In this document: positions 8,301 to 17,555 of the stretch, piece by piece
Layout: each line of letters opens with the position of its first letter
Numbering within the stretch: position 1 is the first letter of the stretch
Translations under genes and position numbers: made by a program
The notes under the pieces: generated by a model
Told to the model about the DNA's origin: nothing
What the model saw: only the letters and a program-made list of their open reading frames with translations
Database searches by the model: none
Source: Gillisella vitis
Lineage (GTDB): Bacteria; Pseudomonadota; Alphaproteobacteria; Rhizobiales; Rhizobiaceae
Direction: 5' to 3'
Length of the DNA stretch: 64,000 nucleotides
NCBI RefSeq assembly: GCF_021559775.1
Contig: NZ_CP056048.1
Coordinates: 124,001 to 188,000, forward strand

Positions 8301-10373
8301 ATGTCGCAGAATTCATTGCGTCCATTGCGCTATCGTCAAATTCATCTCGATTTTCACACATCCGAGCATATTCCGGGCATTGGCAGCCAGTTTGACGCTG
8401 AAGCGTTCGTTGCAACACTGAAGCAGTCGCATGTCAATTCCATCACGCTGTTTGCCAAATGCCACCATGGCTGGTCCTATTATCCGACCAAGGTGGGTGC
8501 GCCGCATCCCAATCTGTCTCGCCCCGATCTGCTGGGAGAGATGATTGCCGCCTGCAACGCTGCTGATATTGAAACGCCCATCTATCTCTCGGTACAGTGG
8601 GATGAGCGCACCGCCCGCCTGCATCCCGAATGGCGGGTGATGAAGGCCAACAATCATCTTGACCATGCCGATGACCATGATCGTTCGGCCCAGAACCAGT
8701 TAAGCGCGGCCTGGCACACCTTGTGCCTCAACCACGATGGTTTTCGCAGCCACTTGATGGCCGAGGCGCGGGAGGTTCTGACGCTTTATCCGACTGCCGG
8801 GCTGTTCTTCGACATTATCCAGACGCCGGATTGCGTCTGCAATGCCTGCCTTGCGCGTATGGCACGCCTCAATCTCGACCCGTTGAACAAGGCGGATCGA
8901 CTGGCCAATGACGAGGCTGTCAATGCGCAGTTCCGCGAGGGGATGAGCACCGTTCTGCGGCGCGAATTTCCGCAAGCACGGATCTTTTACAACAGCGGCC
9001 ATATCAACAAATATGGCAAGGACCGTTACGCGCCCTACACCCATCTCGAACTGGAAAGCCTGCCCACGGGCGGCTGGGGCTATAATCACTTTCCCTCCAG
9101 CGCCCGCTATGCGGCGCGGCTTGGTCTGGATTTTGTCAGCCACACCGGCAAATTCCATACCAGTTGGGGCGAGTTTGGTGGCTTCAAACATCCTGATGCG
9201 CTGGAATACGAATGTGCCATGATGGTGGCGCTTGGGTCTAAATGCCTGGTTGGCGATCAGCTCCATCCCAATGGCCGGATCAATGCCGATACCTATCGCA
9301 GCATCGCCCCAGCCTTTCGCCGGGTTGCCGCTCTTGAACCCTTTTTGGATGGGGCGGAACAGGTTTCTGACATCGCCATTTTGGCCACCGAATATTTCCA
9401 TCGCGACGGTGTCGAGCGTGTGCGCGATAGCGATGACGGCGCGGTGCAGATGCTGCTGGAATTGCACAGATGTTTCGATGTGATTGACCCGGAGATGGAT
9501 TTTTCCCGCCATCGCCTGATTATCTTGCCAGATACGATTCCGGTGGATGCTGCATTAAAGGCAAAATTCGATGCCTATCTCGCTTCGGGTGGCGCGGTCC
9601 TCATTTCCGGCCAGTCTGGCCGTACACCGAATACCGGCGCTTTTGCCTTTGAGACGGGCCTAACAATCACAGGCGAAAACATTGCGTTCGAGCCATCCTA
9701 TGCCCAGATCACTGAAGCATTGACCGATGCGCGCCTGCCAACAAGTCCTTTCGTGGTCTATGCCGGGGCCGAAAAACTGCAAGCGGCAGGTGCCACTGTT
9801 CTGGCAAGCATAAGGCCACCCTATTTCAACCGTGCCTTCAACCATTTCTGCTCGCATCAGCATACGCCAGATGATCCTGAGGCCGATTCTATTGGCGTGG
9901 CCTGCGCCATGCATGGCAAGGTGGGCACCATCGCCTATCCGGTCTTTGCACTTTACCGCGCCATGGGGCAGCCTCTCTACAAATATCTGGTTGATGCGCT
10001 GATCGAACGGCTGATGCCGGGGCGGGTGCTTGAAACCACTCTGCCCTCCGCAGGCCGCGCGACGCTGACGGTGCAGGCCCATGAAAATCGCAGCATCGTT
10101 CATCTTCTCTGCGGTTTTCCGCAAATCCGAGGTCAGTCGGTGCGGATCAATTGGCAGCCAACGGCAAGGCCCATGGAAATGATCGAGGACATCCCCTTCA
10201 TCGGGCCGGTATCCTTTACAGTACGGCTGCCTGGGACACCATCATCCGTCTATGACGCGATTTCGGGTGAGACATTTGCTTGGAAAAAACAAGCAGATGG
10301 CGCAATCACGGTTGATCTGCCCGGCATTTCCATTCACCGTGCGATTGTGATTGACGGCGTGGTGCCCAAATGA
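8301..10373 (+). CDS. Putative glycoside hydrolase with TIM-barrel and trimerisation-like domain
   Basis: This 690-aa protein has no visible signal peptide. The N-terminal half looks like a TIM-barrel glycosidase of the uncharacterised GHL6/GH42-like group (IHLDFHTSEHIPG at the start, ITLFAKCHHGWSYYPT, and a Cys-rich PDCVCNACL near 180). The second half (about 390-600) resembles a beta-galactosidase trimerisation domain (LIILPDTIPVD, GGAVLISGQSG). Such proteins often sit beside fucosidase and CUT1 transporter genes. The substrate is not known; a beta-galactoside or fucoside is the best guess. The ATG is preceded by GAAAAGGAGCCATC, a good ribosome-binding site. Confidence 0.7.
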   Translation: MSQNSLRPLRYRQIHLDFHTSEHIPGIGSQFDAEAFVATLKQSHVNSITLFAKCHHGWSYYPTKVGAPHPNLSRPDLLGEMIAACNAADIETPIYLSVQWDERTARLHPEWRVMKANNHLDHADDHDRSAQNQLSAAWHTLCLNHDGFRSHLMAEAREVLTLYPTAGLFFDIIQTPDCVCNACLARMARLNLDPLNKADRLANDEAVNAQFREGMSTVLRREFPQARIFYNSGHINKYGKDRYAPYTHLELESLPTGGWGYNHFPSSARYAARLGLDFVSHTGKFHTSWGEFGGFKHPDALEYECAMMVALGSKCLVGDQLHPNGRINADTYRSIAPAFRRVAALEPFLDGAEQVSDIAILATEYFHRDGVERVRDSDDGAVQMLLELHRCFDVIDPEMDFSRHRLIILPDTIPVDAALKAKFDAYLASGGAVLISGQSGRTPNTGAFAFETGLTITGENIAFEPSYAQITEALTDARLPTSPFVVYAGAEKLQAAGATVLASIRPPYFNRAFNHFCSHQHTPDDPEADSIGVACAMHGKVGTIAYPVFALYRAMGQPLYKYLVDALIERLMPGRVLETTLPSAGRATLTVQAHENRSIVHLLCGFPQIRGQSVRINWQPTARPMEMIEDIPFIGPVSFTVRLPGTPSSVYDAISGETFAWKKQADGAITVDLPGISIHRAIVIDGVVPK

Positions 10374-10391
10374 TGTGAGACGATTGCTCGT

Positions 10392-11465
10392 ATGTCCTTG
10401 CCAGGGCCAAGACTGGAGCTGCGGAGAGGGCCTGTGGAAATAACCGGCAAGCGAAAACAAGCCACCATCCACGATGTGGCCGAGGCTGCTGGTGTGGCCA
10501 TTGGCACGGTGTCGCGCTATCTCAATGGGCAAACGGTGCGCAATGGCAACCGCGCCGAAATAGAACGGGCCATCGAGGCCCTGTCTTTTCAACGCAGCGC
10601 CGCCGCGCGGGCGATGAAAAGCGACAAGACCGATGTGATTGGCTTTTTGACACCGGAGCTAGACGAATTTCATGCCCAGCTCCTCAATCATCTGGCCCGG
10701 TTGTTTCGCCAGAGCGGCAGAACATTGCTGACCTATTGCCATGATGGTGACATCAGGCTGCTGAGTGAATCCCTCTCCTATTTTGCCGGGCAGAACGTCG
10801 ATGCGCTCATTCTTGCGGGACATGGAGACATTCCCAATGAAGTCGAGAGATTCGTGGAACGTGGTATTCCGGTAACCGTCTACAATAATGATATTATGGG
10901 GTTGCGCGTTGATCGCGTTTTCGTTGAAAATGCCAAGGCATCCTACCGTGCTGTCCGCCATCTGATCGATCTCGGTCATACACGTATCGCCACAGCCTTT
11001 GGCACATTGGATACATCATCGGGATTGCAGCGCCTGAATGGCTATCAGCAGGCCCTGGAAGAGGGCCGGATTGCTTTCAACCCTTCCTACCTGCATTCCG
11101 GCGACTGGACCGAAGAAGGCGGATATTCTGCCATTCAGAAATTCATGGCACTGGCTGAGCCGCCAACAGCGGTCTTCTCCGCCAATTATAAGATGACCTA
11201 CGGCATTCTGGAATGGGTCCGGGAACACCGGGCAAGGGTGCCGGAAGACATCGCCATCGTCAGTTTCGATGACGTGGAATTGTTTCGCCTCTATGATGAC
11301 GGCGTGACAGCCATCGCTCAACCTATTGAAAAAATAGCGCAATCGATCAGCGCTTATGTTTTGTCGCGGTTAACACAAGACAATGTTCCGGACATACGCA
11401 CGCGCACTCTCGATTGCAATTTGATATTGCGCGGATCAAGCCACTTTCGCCGATCATCCCGATGA
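10392..11465 (+). CDS. LacI-family transcriptional regulator
   Basis: This protein of up to 357 aa has an N-terminal LacI helix-turn-helix (ATIHDVAEAAGVAIGTVSRYLNG) followed by a periplasmic-binding-protein-like sensor domain (VIGFLTPELDEF, DLGHTRIATAFG, IVSFDDVELF). It closes the transporter/glycosidase operon and is the likely substrate-responsive repressor of it. The true start may be the GTG at 10434, which has GGAGAGGGCC just upstream and puts the helix-turn-helix near the N-terminus as is usual. The ATG at 10392 has no clear ribosome-binding site. Confidence 0.9.
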   Translation: MSLPGPRLELRRGPVEITGKRKQATIHDVAEAAGVAIGTVSRYLNGQTVRNGNRAEIERAIEALSFQRSAAARAMKSDKTDVIGFLTPELDEFHAQLLNHLARLFRQSGRTLLTYCHDGDIRLLSESLSYFAGQNVDALILAGHGDIPNEVERFVERGIPVTVYNNDIMGLRVDRVFVENAKASYRAVRHLIDLGHTRIATAFGTLDTSSGLQRLNGYQQALEEGRIAFNPSYLHSGDWTEEGGYSAIQKFMALAEPPTAVFSANYKMTYGILEWVREHRARVPEDIAIVSFDDVELFRLYDDGVTAIAQPIEKIAQSISAYVLSRLTQDNVPDIRTRTLDCNLILRGSSHFRRSSR

Positions 11466-11696
11466 TGTGCTTTTCTTAAAAAACCGGGATACAGGCGATT
11501 TGGGCTGTGCGATCAACGGGCACCTTGCCATTCGCGTTGATATGTATGGATTTGATTTCAACGCCTTCAGTGGATTTTGCGAAATCTCGTGACAAGGCGC
11601 ATCGGTTTCCAGCTTAGATTATAGCGCGTTTGGTGGCGCGTTCAGCCCAACGGTCATTCTTCGCTAAGCGCAAAAATTAGAAAATAAAACCTTTAA

Positions 11697-11717
11697 AATC
11701 TATGGAAATTATAGATA
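11697..11717. promoter_or_regulatory. Candidate sulfur-regulon palindrome, copy 1 (AATCTAT-N7-ATAGATA)
   Basis: The half sites ATCTAT (11698-11703) and ATAGAT (11711-11716) are perfect inverted repeats seven bases apart. The same arrangement occurs at 32494 and 55483, with weaker versions at 35111, 35327 and 21963. The T-N11-A spacing fits a LysR-type regulator site. It lies about 590 bp before the first gene of the downstream operon, which is rather far. Confidence 0.45.
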
Positions 11718-12204
11718 AATAATCGCACTGAACAAGTACGGAATTGAAAAGGGGGCGTCGGCAGTCAAAAGTATAGGAAAATGAAAATATATTTTGTTTT
11801 CCACGCGCTTCGTATGCTGTGTTTCTAATTAATCTCAATAAGGGTCGGTTTTGATCTTAAATAAAGACCGGTTTCTTTCTGGGTGCGAAACAGGCTTTTG
11901 ATTGATGGGCGGATGTATCTATTGCGGTTCTATTGAGTGGTGAAAATCGGATCAACGCGGTTGTCCGGCTTGCATCATGTCGGTTTATGCCGCTCGCAGA
12001 CAGCAGAAGGAAACGTCTGTCATTTCGCCAAGTGTACATCCTGCACGGGTGCGTTCTGAAGGGACTTTATCAAACGGGCCAAATGCCGCCTCCATAAGAT
12101 CTGGAGACATCGGACGGCACGGAAACGTTTGCTGTGCGCCAGAGTTTGTCAGGGGAAAGTGGAACCTGGTTTTCCCGAAAAGACAAACGAAAACAAGAGA
12201 ACTG

Positions 12205-12241
12205 AGAGACTGTCTGGTTCAATATGAACCAGACAGTCTCT
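12205..12241. repeat. Perfect 16-bp inverted repeat with 5-nt loop
   Basis: The arms AGAGACTGTCTGGTTC (12205-12220) and GAACCAGACAGTCTCT (12226-12241) are fully complementary around AATAT. The end of this very stable hairpin is 67 nt upstream of the probable ATPase start at 12309. There is no T-run after it, so it is not a simple Rho-independent terminator. It could be an mRNA leader hairpin, an operator or the scar of a mobile-element end. Confidence 0.7.
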
Positions 12242-12308
12242 AAGACCAGACAAGCACAGTAAGTCGCTCTTTGGGCGCAGCGCTCTGGAGATGAGGAGAG
12301 CTTACGAC

Positions 12309-13199
12309 ATGACGATTGCTATGCAGGCGGCCCGATCTGGTGCCATTTTCTTGGCTGATCTGAGCGCATCGGTGGATGATGTGGCTGCGGTCAACAGTGC
12401 AAAGGCTTCCTCAAATGCCTTGGCTCTCTCTGGGGTCACTCTGTCTTTTGGAGGCGTTATAGCGCTCAGCGACATTGATCTTAAGGTGAGCAAAGGTGAA
12501 ATCCGCGCAATTATCGGCCCGAATGGTGCTGGTAAGAGCTCCATCATCAACGTGATCAGCGGTCTCTATCAGCCGGATCACGGCCGCGTTTCTATCGGCG
12601 AACTCCATTTCAGCCGCGTGCCGACCCAGAGGCTAGCGCAGCTTGGTATTGCCCGAACCTTTCAAAACCTCGCTCTGTTCAAGGGGTTGAGTGTTCTGGA
12701 CAATGTCATGGCGGGCCGCGTTTACCGCAATAGATCCAGTTTTGTGGAGCAGATCATCGGCTATGGCAGGGCTGCCCGCGAGCATAAGGATGCCCGCGAC
12801 AAATCGGTGGCAATTCTCGATTTTCTGCATCTCGCCGACCTCAGGGATCGCCTTGCGGGTACTTTGCCTTATGGTCTGCAAAAGCGGGTGGAGCTTGCCC
12901 GTGCCCTGGTCGCAGAGCCCGACATCTTGCTGCTGGACGAACCGATGGCTGGCATGACAGCCACCGAGAAAAACGAAATGGCGCATTATGTGCGCGCCGC
13001 ACGGGATGAATTTGGCACCACTGTGGTGTTGATCGAGCACGATATTGGCGTCGTTATGGGCCTTTCCGACCATGTGGCGGTGCTGGATTACGGGCGGAAA
13101 ATTGCCGATGGCACACCAGCGGAAATTTCCGCCGACCAGAAAGTCATTGATGCCTATCTCGGTGTTGCACCAGAGAATGAAGACGGAGATGGCATTTGA
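12309..13199 (+). CDS. Branched-chain amino-acid-type ABC transporter ATP-binding protein (LivG-like)
   Basis: This ATPase of about 296 aa belongs to a HAAT-family importer. It has Walker A GPNGAGKSS (residues 70-78), Q-loop FQNLALF, signature LPYGLQKRVE in place of the canonical LSGGQ (usual for LivG), Walker B ILLLDEPMAGM and the C-terminal VAVLDYGRKIADGTP. I prefer the ATG at 12309, with GAGGAG eight to twelve bases upstream, over the ATG at 12291, where the GGAG is too close. About 38 residues precede the ATPase domain, more than is usual for LivG. First gene of a five-gene importer operon. Confidence 0.9.
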   Translation: MTIAMQAARSGAIFLADLSASVDDVAAVNSAKASSNALALSGVTLSFGGVIALSDIDLKVSKGEIRAIIGPNGAGKSSIINVISGLYQPDHGRVSIGELHFSRVPTQRLAQLGIARTFQNLALFKGLSVLDNVMAGRVYRNRSSFVEQIIGYGRAAREHKDARDKSVAILDFLHLADLRDRLAGTLPYGLQKRVELARALVAEPDILLLDEPMAGMTATEKNEMAHYVRAARDEFGTTVVLIEHDIGVVMGLSDHVAVLDYGRKIADGTPAEISADQKVIDAYLGVAPENEDGDGI

Positions 13200-14095
13200 T
13201 GGCCGATTTTGACGGGTTGTTTTTTACCGAAGTGCTTGTGGGCGGATTGCTGTCCGGCGTGATGTATTCGCTCGTGGCCATCGGTTTCGTGCTGATTTAC
13301 AAGACATCGGGTGTTTTGAACTTTGCGCAGGGTGCCATGCTGCTGTTTGCAGCGCTGACCTTCGTCAGCCTCACAGAGCGCGGGTTTGGTTTTCCGCTCG
13401 CCTTCCTGGTTACCTTCGCCATCATGATCCTGCTCGGCATTGGCATTGAGCGGACGGTCCTTCGTCCGCTCACCAACAAGCCGCCGATTACCATGTTCAT
13501 GGCCACGCTTGGCCTGTCCTACATGATTGAAGGGGCAGCCCAACTGCTCTGGGGCACGCAGGTACATGGGCTTGATCTGGGCATTGAGGATGTTCCTTTC
13601 GATATCGCGGGTGTGTTTATCAGCAAGTTCGATATTTTCGCAGCGGTCGTCGCCTTTGGGCTTGTTGTCGCCCTGTCCGTGTTCTTTCGCTATACCCGCA
13701 TTGGGCTTGGTTTTCGTGCGGTGGCCGATGATCCGTTTGCGGCTCTCGCCGTGGGCCTGAAACTTCCCTGGATCTGGGCAAGTGTGTGGGCCGCCGCCGG
13801 GCTTGTGGCGCTGGTTGCCGGGCTCTTGTGGGGCGCGCGCTCCGGCGTGCAGTTTTCCTTGTCCTTGATCGTGCTGAAAGCACTACCGGTGCTGGTGCTG
13901 GGCGGTTTTGATTCCATCCTGGGGGCGATTATCGGTGGGCTGCTGATTGGCGCTTCGGAGAAATTGGCCGAAGTCTATATCGGCGCCTATTTTGGCGGGG
14001 GGATTGAAGGGTGGTTCGCCTATGTGATTGCCCTGCTGTTTTTACTTGTGCGCCCCTCCGGTCTTTTCGGCCAAAAGCTCGTGGAAAGGGTTTGA
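13199..14095 (+). CDS. Branched-chain amino-acid-type ABC transporter permease (LivH-like)
   Basis: This 298-aa integral membrane protein is made of alternating hydrophobic segments. It has the LivH-type start (VLVGGLLSGVMYSLVAIGFV followed by LIYKTSGVLNFAQG) and the conserved GFRAVADD loop. The ATG overlaps the stop of the ATPase gene by one base. It forms half of the channel with the next gene. Confidence 0.92.
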   Translation: MADFDGLFFTEVLVGGLLSGVMYSLVAIGFVLIYKTSGVLNFAQGAMLLFAALTFVSLTERGFGFPLAFLVTFAIMILLGIGIERTVLRPLTNKPPITMFMATLGLSYMIEGAAQLLWGTQVHGLDLGIEDVPFDIAGVFISKFDIFAAVVAFGLVVALSVFFRYTRIGLGFRAVADDPFAALAVGLKLPWIWASVWAAAGLVALVAGLLWGARSGVQFSLSLIVLKALPVLVLGGFDSILGAIIGGLLIGASEKLAEVYIGAYFGGGIEGWFAYVIALLFLLVRPSGLFGQKLVERV

Positions 14096-14098
14096 TCC

Positions 14099-15154
14099 AT
14101 GTCTGCTGTTTCGCCCAACGTGACGCCTGCGAGGATCACGCCAGCAAAAGCGATGCCGATCTCCGTCGCCACCCTGCTGGTGCTTTTGGTGGCCTATGGC
14201 ATTCTTCCCGTGACTGGCACGAGCTACCTGTTCGATGGTATCCTGCTGCCCTTTCTGGCCCTTAGCCTCGCAGGGGTCGGGCTCAATCTGCTGACCGGTT
14301 ATGCAGGCCAGGTGTCGCTTGGCAGCGCGGCCTTCATGGCGGTTGGCGCGTTTGCCTGCTTCAATTTTGACCTGCGGGCCGGTTCCCTGCCGCTTATTGT
14401 CAGCATCCTGCTCGCGGGTCTATCCGCTGCGGCCATTGGCATTGTCTTCGGCTTGCCAAGCCTTAGGCTGCGCGGCTTCTATCTCGCGGTTTCCACCCTC
14501 GCTGCACAGTTCTTCGTCCAGTGGGCGTTGACGAAATTCAGCTGGTTTTCCAACGATAGCGCTTCGGGTGTGATCGATGCGCCGCCGCTAACGCTTGCCG
14601 GTTTTACCTTCGAAGGGCCGGTCGGGCGCTACTATTTTGCGCTGATCATCGTCACACTCGTCACCTTTCTCGCCCATCGGCTGGTGATTTCTCAAACGGG
14701 TCGCAATTTCATTGCGGTGCGAGATAACGAAACGGCGGCGCGCATTATCGGCGTTCCGGTGTTACGCACCAAGCTTCTGGCCTTTGCCGTGTCATCTTTC
14801 ATCATTGGTATCGCCGGTGTGCTCTGGGCCTTTGCCTATCTGCGCACCGTCGAACCGGCGGGTTTTAACCTGGATCGTTCGTTCCAGGTGTTGTTCATCA
14901 TCATCATTGGCGGTCTGGCCTCGCTGCGCGGTGCCTTTTTCGGGGCGGCCCTGATCGTGGTGTTTCCGGTGGTGCTGTCGCGGGTTGGGGCCTTCGTCTT
15001 TGGTGACCTGTTCGATAGCGGCGTGCTCGATATGACGCAGCGTATCGTGCTCGGCGCACTCATCATTCTTTTCCTGATCCTTGAGCCTGATGGGCTTGCC
15101 GCCCTTATCGACAGGATCCGAAAACGCTTCGGCGTGCCGGTTTGGCCAGCCTGA
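14099..15154 (+). CDS. Branched-chain amino-acid-type ABC transporter permease (LivM-like)
   Basis: This 351-aa permease has the LivM hallmarks GLNLLTGYAGQVSLG near residue 60, PSLRLRGFYLAVSTLA near 120 and GGLASLRGAFFGAAL near 275. It starts four nt after the LivH-like gene. The frame is intact and the gene is clearly part of the same operon. Confidence 0.92.
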   Translation: MSAVSPNVTPARITPAKAMPISVATLLVLLVAYGILPVTGTSYLFDGILLPFLALSLAGVGLNLLTGYAGQVSLGSAAFMAVGAFACFNFDLRAGSLPLIVSILLAGLSAAAIGIVFGLPSLRLRGFYLAVSTLAAQFFVQWALTKFSWFSNDSASGVIDAPPLTLAGFTFEGPVGRYYFALIIVTLVTFLAHRLVISQTGRNFIAVRDNETAARIIGVPVLRTKLLAFAVSSFIIGIAGVLWAFAYLRTVEPAGFNLDRSFQVLFIIIIGGLASLRGAFFGAALIVVFPVVLSRVGAFVFGDLFDSGVLDMTQRIVLGALIILFLILEPDGLAALIDRIRKRFGVPVWPA

Positions 15155-15255
15155 TCCGGCTCTCTCTCCGCACGCCGTTTATCCGCAATCCATCCATCAT
15201 CCATGAACACGTCCGATGCGCATCGCACCGGGCAATACCAGGAGTGTATCCAAGC

Positions 15256-16590
15256 ATGAGCATTCTTTCGAAATTCAAGGCCACAGCATTGGTGATCGGC
15301 ATCTCGTTGAGTGTCGCGCTTCCCGCAGCGCATGCCGATGAGCAGTATTTTCCCTTGCAGAGCTACCGCGTCGGTCCCTATGCCGCAGGTGGAACCGGTT
15401 TCTTTGGCGGGTTTATCGATTATCTCAACCTGATCAACACCCGTGATGGTGGTGTCAATGGCGTCAAGCTCACCTGGTCGGAGGCCGAAACCCAATACGA
15501 GGTCGAGCGCGGGGTCGAAGCCTATGAGCGTCTGAAAAGCAATCCGAACGTCGCCGCCTGGAACCCGTTATCCGTGGGCATCGCCTATGCGATGATCGAC
15601 CGCATTACCGCCGACAAGACACCGTTGATCACCATCAACCACGGTCGTACGGATTCCACCGATGGCCGCGTATTTCCCTATGTTTTCCCCTTGTTGCTCA
15701 ATCCCTACAGCGAAACCTCCGGTATCGTGAACTATATTGGCTCCAAGCTCGGCGGGATCGAAAACCTGAAGGGCAAGAAGATCGTGGTTCTCTATCACGG
15801 CTCGCCTTATGGCAAGGAAACCATTCCGATCTATGAATTGCTGGCCAAGAAATATGGTTTTGATGTCCAGCAGATCGAGGTGCCGCATCCCGGTAACGAA
15901 CAACAGGCCCAATGGCTCACCATTCGTCGCGCCAAACCTGATTATGTCGTGTTGCGCGGCTGGGGCGTGATGAACCCGGTGGCCCTGAAAACAGCTGCCA
16001 AGACCGGCTTTCCGGTGGACCATATCATTGGCAATGTCTGGTCCAATTCTGAAGAAGATGTGATCCCGGCAGGCGATGCCGCCAAAGGCTATACCGCCAT
16101 CACCACCCAGGCGTCCGGTGCCGAGTATCCAGTCGTCAAGGAAATCGTCAAGACGCTTTATGATAGTGGCAAGGGCAACCTGGAGGACAAAAAACGCATC
16201 GGCTCCGTCTATCACAACCTGGGTATCGTCAATGGCATCCTGAATGTCGAGGCGATCCGCATCGCGCAGGCAAAATTCGGCAAGCGCACGCTGACCGGCG
16301 ATGAAGTACGCTGGGGCTTCGAGCATTTGCAACTGGACCAGAAGCGCGTTGAGGAACTTGGCGCCAAAGACCTGTTTCACTCCATCAATGTCACCTGGGA
16401 CAATCACGAGGGCAATGGTTATGTGACCTTCCAGCAATGGGACGGCAAGAAATGGAACGTCGTGTCTGATTGGATTGCACCGGATTGGGCGTTGCTGCGG
16501 CCGATCATTGAAAAGTCCTCCGAGGCTTATGCCAAGGATAAAGGCATCAAGATCCGCACGGCTGCCGATGCGGATGGCGTTACCAATTAA
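15256..16590 (+). CDS. Branched-chain amino-acid-type ABC transporter substrate-binding protein
   Basis: This 444-aa periplasmic receptor has a clear signal peptide (MSILSKFKATALVIGISLS, likely cleavage after AAHA). It has a type I periplasmic-binding fold related to the LivJ/AmiC/UrtA group (GGVNGVKLTWSEAETQYEVE, YERLKSNPNVAAWNP, TINHGRTDSTDG). The start at 15256 is chosen because it begins the signal peptide; longer upstream frames would bury it. The ligand is unknown. The possible sulfur operator far upstream and the neighbouring sulfur genes make an amide or sulfur-containing amino-acid analogue possible. A multi-hairpin repeat follows at once. Confidence 0.9.
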   Translation: MSILSKFKATALVIGISLSVALPAAHADEQYFPLQSYRVGPYAAGGTGFFGGFIDYLNLINTRDGGVNGVKLTWSEAETQYEVERGVEAYERLKSNPNVAAWNPLSVGIAYAMIDRITADKTPLITINHGRTDSTDGRVFPYVFPLLLNPYSETSGIVNYIGSKLGGIENLKGKKIVVLYHGSPYGKETIPIYELLAKKYGFDVQQIEVPHPGNEQQAQWLTIRRAKPDYVVLRGWGVMNPVALKTAAKTGFPVDHIIGNVWSNSEEDVIPAGDAAKGYTAITTQASGAEYPVVKEIVKTLYDSGKGNLEDKKRIGSVYHNLGIVNGILNVEAIRIAQAKFGKRTLTGDEVRWGFEHLQLDQKRVEELGAKDLFHSINVTWDNHEGNGYVTFQQWDGKKWNVVSDWIAPDWALLRPIIEKSSEAYAKDKGIKIRTAADADGVTN

Positions 16591-16597
16591 CACCAGT

Positions 16598-16708
16598 AGG
16601 GACTGAAGATGTCAGTTCCTATTCTTTTTGCAAATAGTCCAAGCATCTGATGGATTTGAGATATTTGTCTTGGAAAATCAGCCCATCGACAACGAGATGG
16701 GCTGATTT
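16598..16708 (+). repeat. Dispersed multi-hairpin intergenic element, copy A
   Basis: Three successive inverted repeats fill the gap between the binding-protein gene and the last ATPase gene. The first is AGGGACTG/CAGTTCCT (16598-16620), followed by TATTCTTTTTG. The second is CAAATAGTCCAA/TTTGAGATATTTG (16631-16667). The third is a perfect 13-bp stem, AAATCAGCCCATC/GATGGGCTGATTT (16675-16708). The middle part matches the copies at 59685, 47412 and 42232. Lying inside an operon after the receptor gene, it may stabilise the upstream mRNA or reduce downstream transcription. Confidence 0.7.
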
Positions 16709-16781
16709 CGCGGTTCACCTCTCAATTGAAGTGACGCCGCGACGGGGCAATTTTTTGCCAGACCAACGAGGAATTGATCCC

Positions 16782-17555
16782 ATGAAAGACGCCAGATTGT
16801 TGCAGGTGGATGGGCTGCACGCCACCTACAATCATGCCATCACCGCTTTGCATGGTGTCAGCTTTTCGCTTGCGCGGGGCGAGATCCTAGCACTTTTGGG
16901 CGCGAATGGAGCGGGCAAGACGACGGCGCTGAAGGCGGTGTCAAACCTTCTTTCGGCAGAGCGCGGACAGATCAATGCCGGGTCTATCCATTTTGACGGC
17001 GTAGATGTCACCAAAACAAGCCCGGCGGCGCTGGTGCGCGCCGGCCTTGTACAGGTATTGGAAGGGCGCCATTGCTTCCATAGCCTGTCCGTCGAGGAAA
17101 ATCTGACGTGTGGTGGTCTGGGACGTAGCAGTTCGCGGGCGGAAATCGCCAATGATCTCGAGCGTATTTATGGGCTCTTTCCCCGACTGAAAGAAAAGCG
17201 CCGGACACTGTCGGGCCTCACCTCCGGTGGCGAGCAACAAATGACGGCAGTTGGCCGGGCTCTGATGTCGCGTCCCCGTCTGCTTGTTCTTGACGAACCG
17301 TCCATGGGTCTTGCCCCCATCGTGGTGCAGGACATATTTCGCACCCTGCGCCGATTGAACCGGGAGGAGGGGCTATCCATTCTCGTCGCCGAACAAAATT
17401 TGGCGATTGCTCTCACCTATGCCCATCGCGCCACCATTCTCGAAAATGGAAAGGATGTGCTGACGGGCACCGCCCGCGAGATCCGCGAGCGAGACGATGT
17501 GAAATCCTTTTATCTCGGGCAGAACAATCGGGTTGCGAATGACCATGTCATATGA
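16782..17555 (+). CDS. Branched-chain amino-acid-type ABC transporter ATP-binding protein (LivF-like)
   Basis: This 257-aa second ATPase of the HAAT importer has Walker A GANGAGKTT, VLEGRHCFHSLSVEENL, signature SGGEQQM, Walker B LLVLDEPSMGL and H-loop VAEQN, typical of LivF. The start at 16782 has AGGA about nine nt upstream and begins just before the ATPase domain; the longer open frame from 16650 overlaps the hairpin element and is unlikely. The order ATPase, permease, permease, receptor, ATPase completes one importer. Confidence 0.92.
   Translation: MKDARLLQVDGLHATYNHAITALHGVSFSLARGEILALLGANGAGKTTALKAVSNLLSAERGQINAGSIHFDGVDVTKTSPAALVRAGLVQVLEGRHCFHSLSVEENLTCGGLGRSSSRAEIANDLERIYGLFPRLKEKRRTLSGLTSGGEQQMTAVGRALMSRPRLLVLDEPSMGLAPIVVQDIFRTLRRLNREEGLSILVAEQNLAIALTYAHRATILENGKDVLTGTAREIRERDDVKSFYLGQNNRVANDHVI

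Larger units (their letters stand above)
11466..12308. other. Long intergenic region upstream of the branched-chain-type importer
   Basis: About 840 bp hold no credible gene. The middle part (about 11660-11880) is clearly AT-rich and contains the palindrome AATCTAT-N7-ATAGATA at 11697-11717. A perfect long hairpin lies at 12205-12241. A short open frame at 11977-12243 has no ribosome-binding site, no recognisable family and odd composition, so it is not called. The region probably carries the promoter and leader of the importer operon. Confidence 0.6.

Noticed and set aside
11977..12243. 88-aa open frame upstream of the branched-chain-type importer
   Set aside because: It has no ribosome-binding site and no recognisable family, and it runs through the 16-bp hairpin. 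Its residue composition is unlike a real protein.
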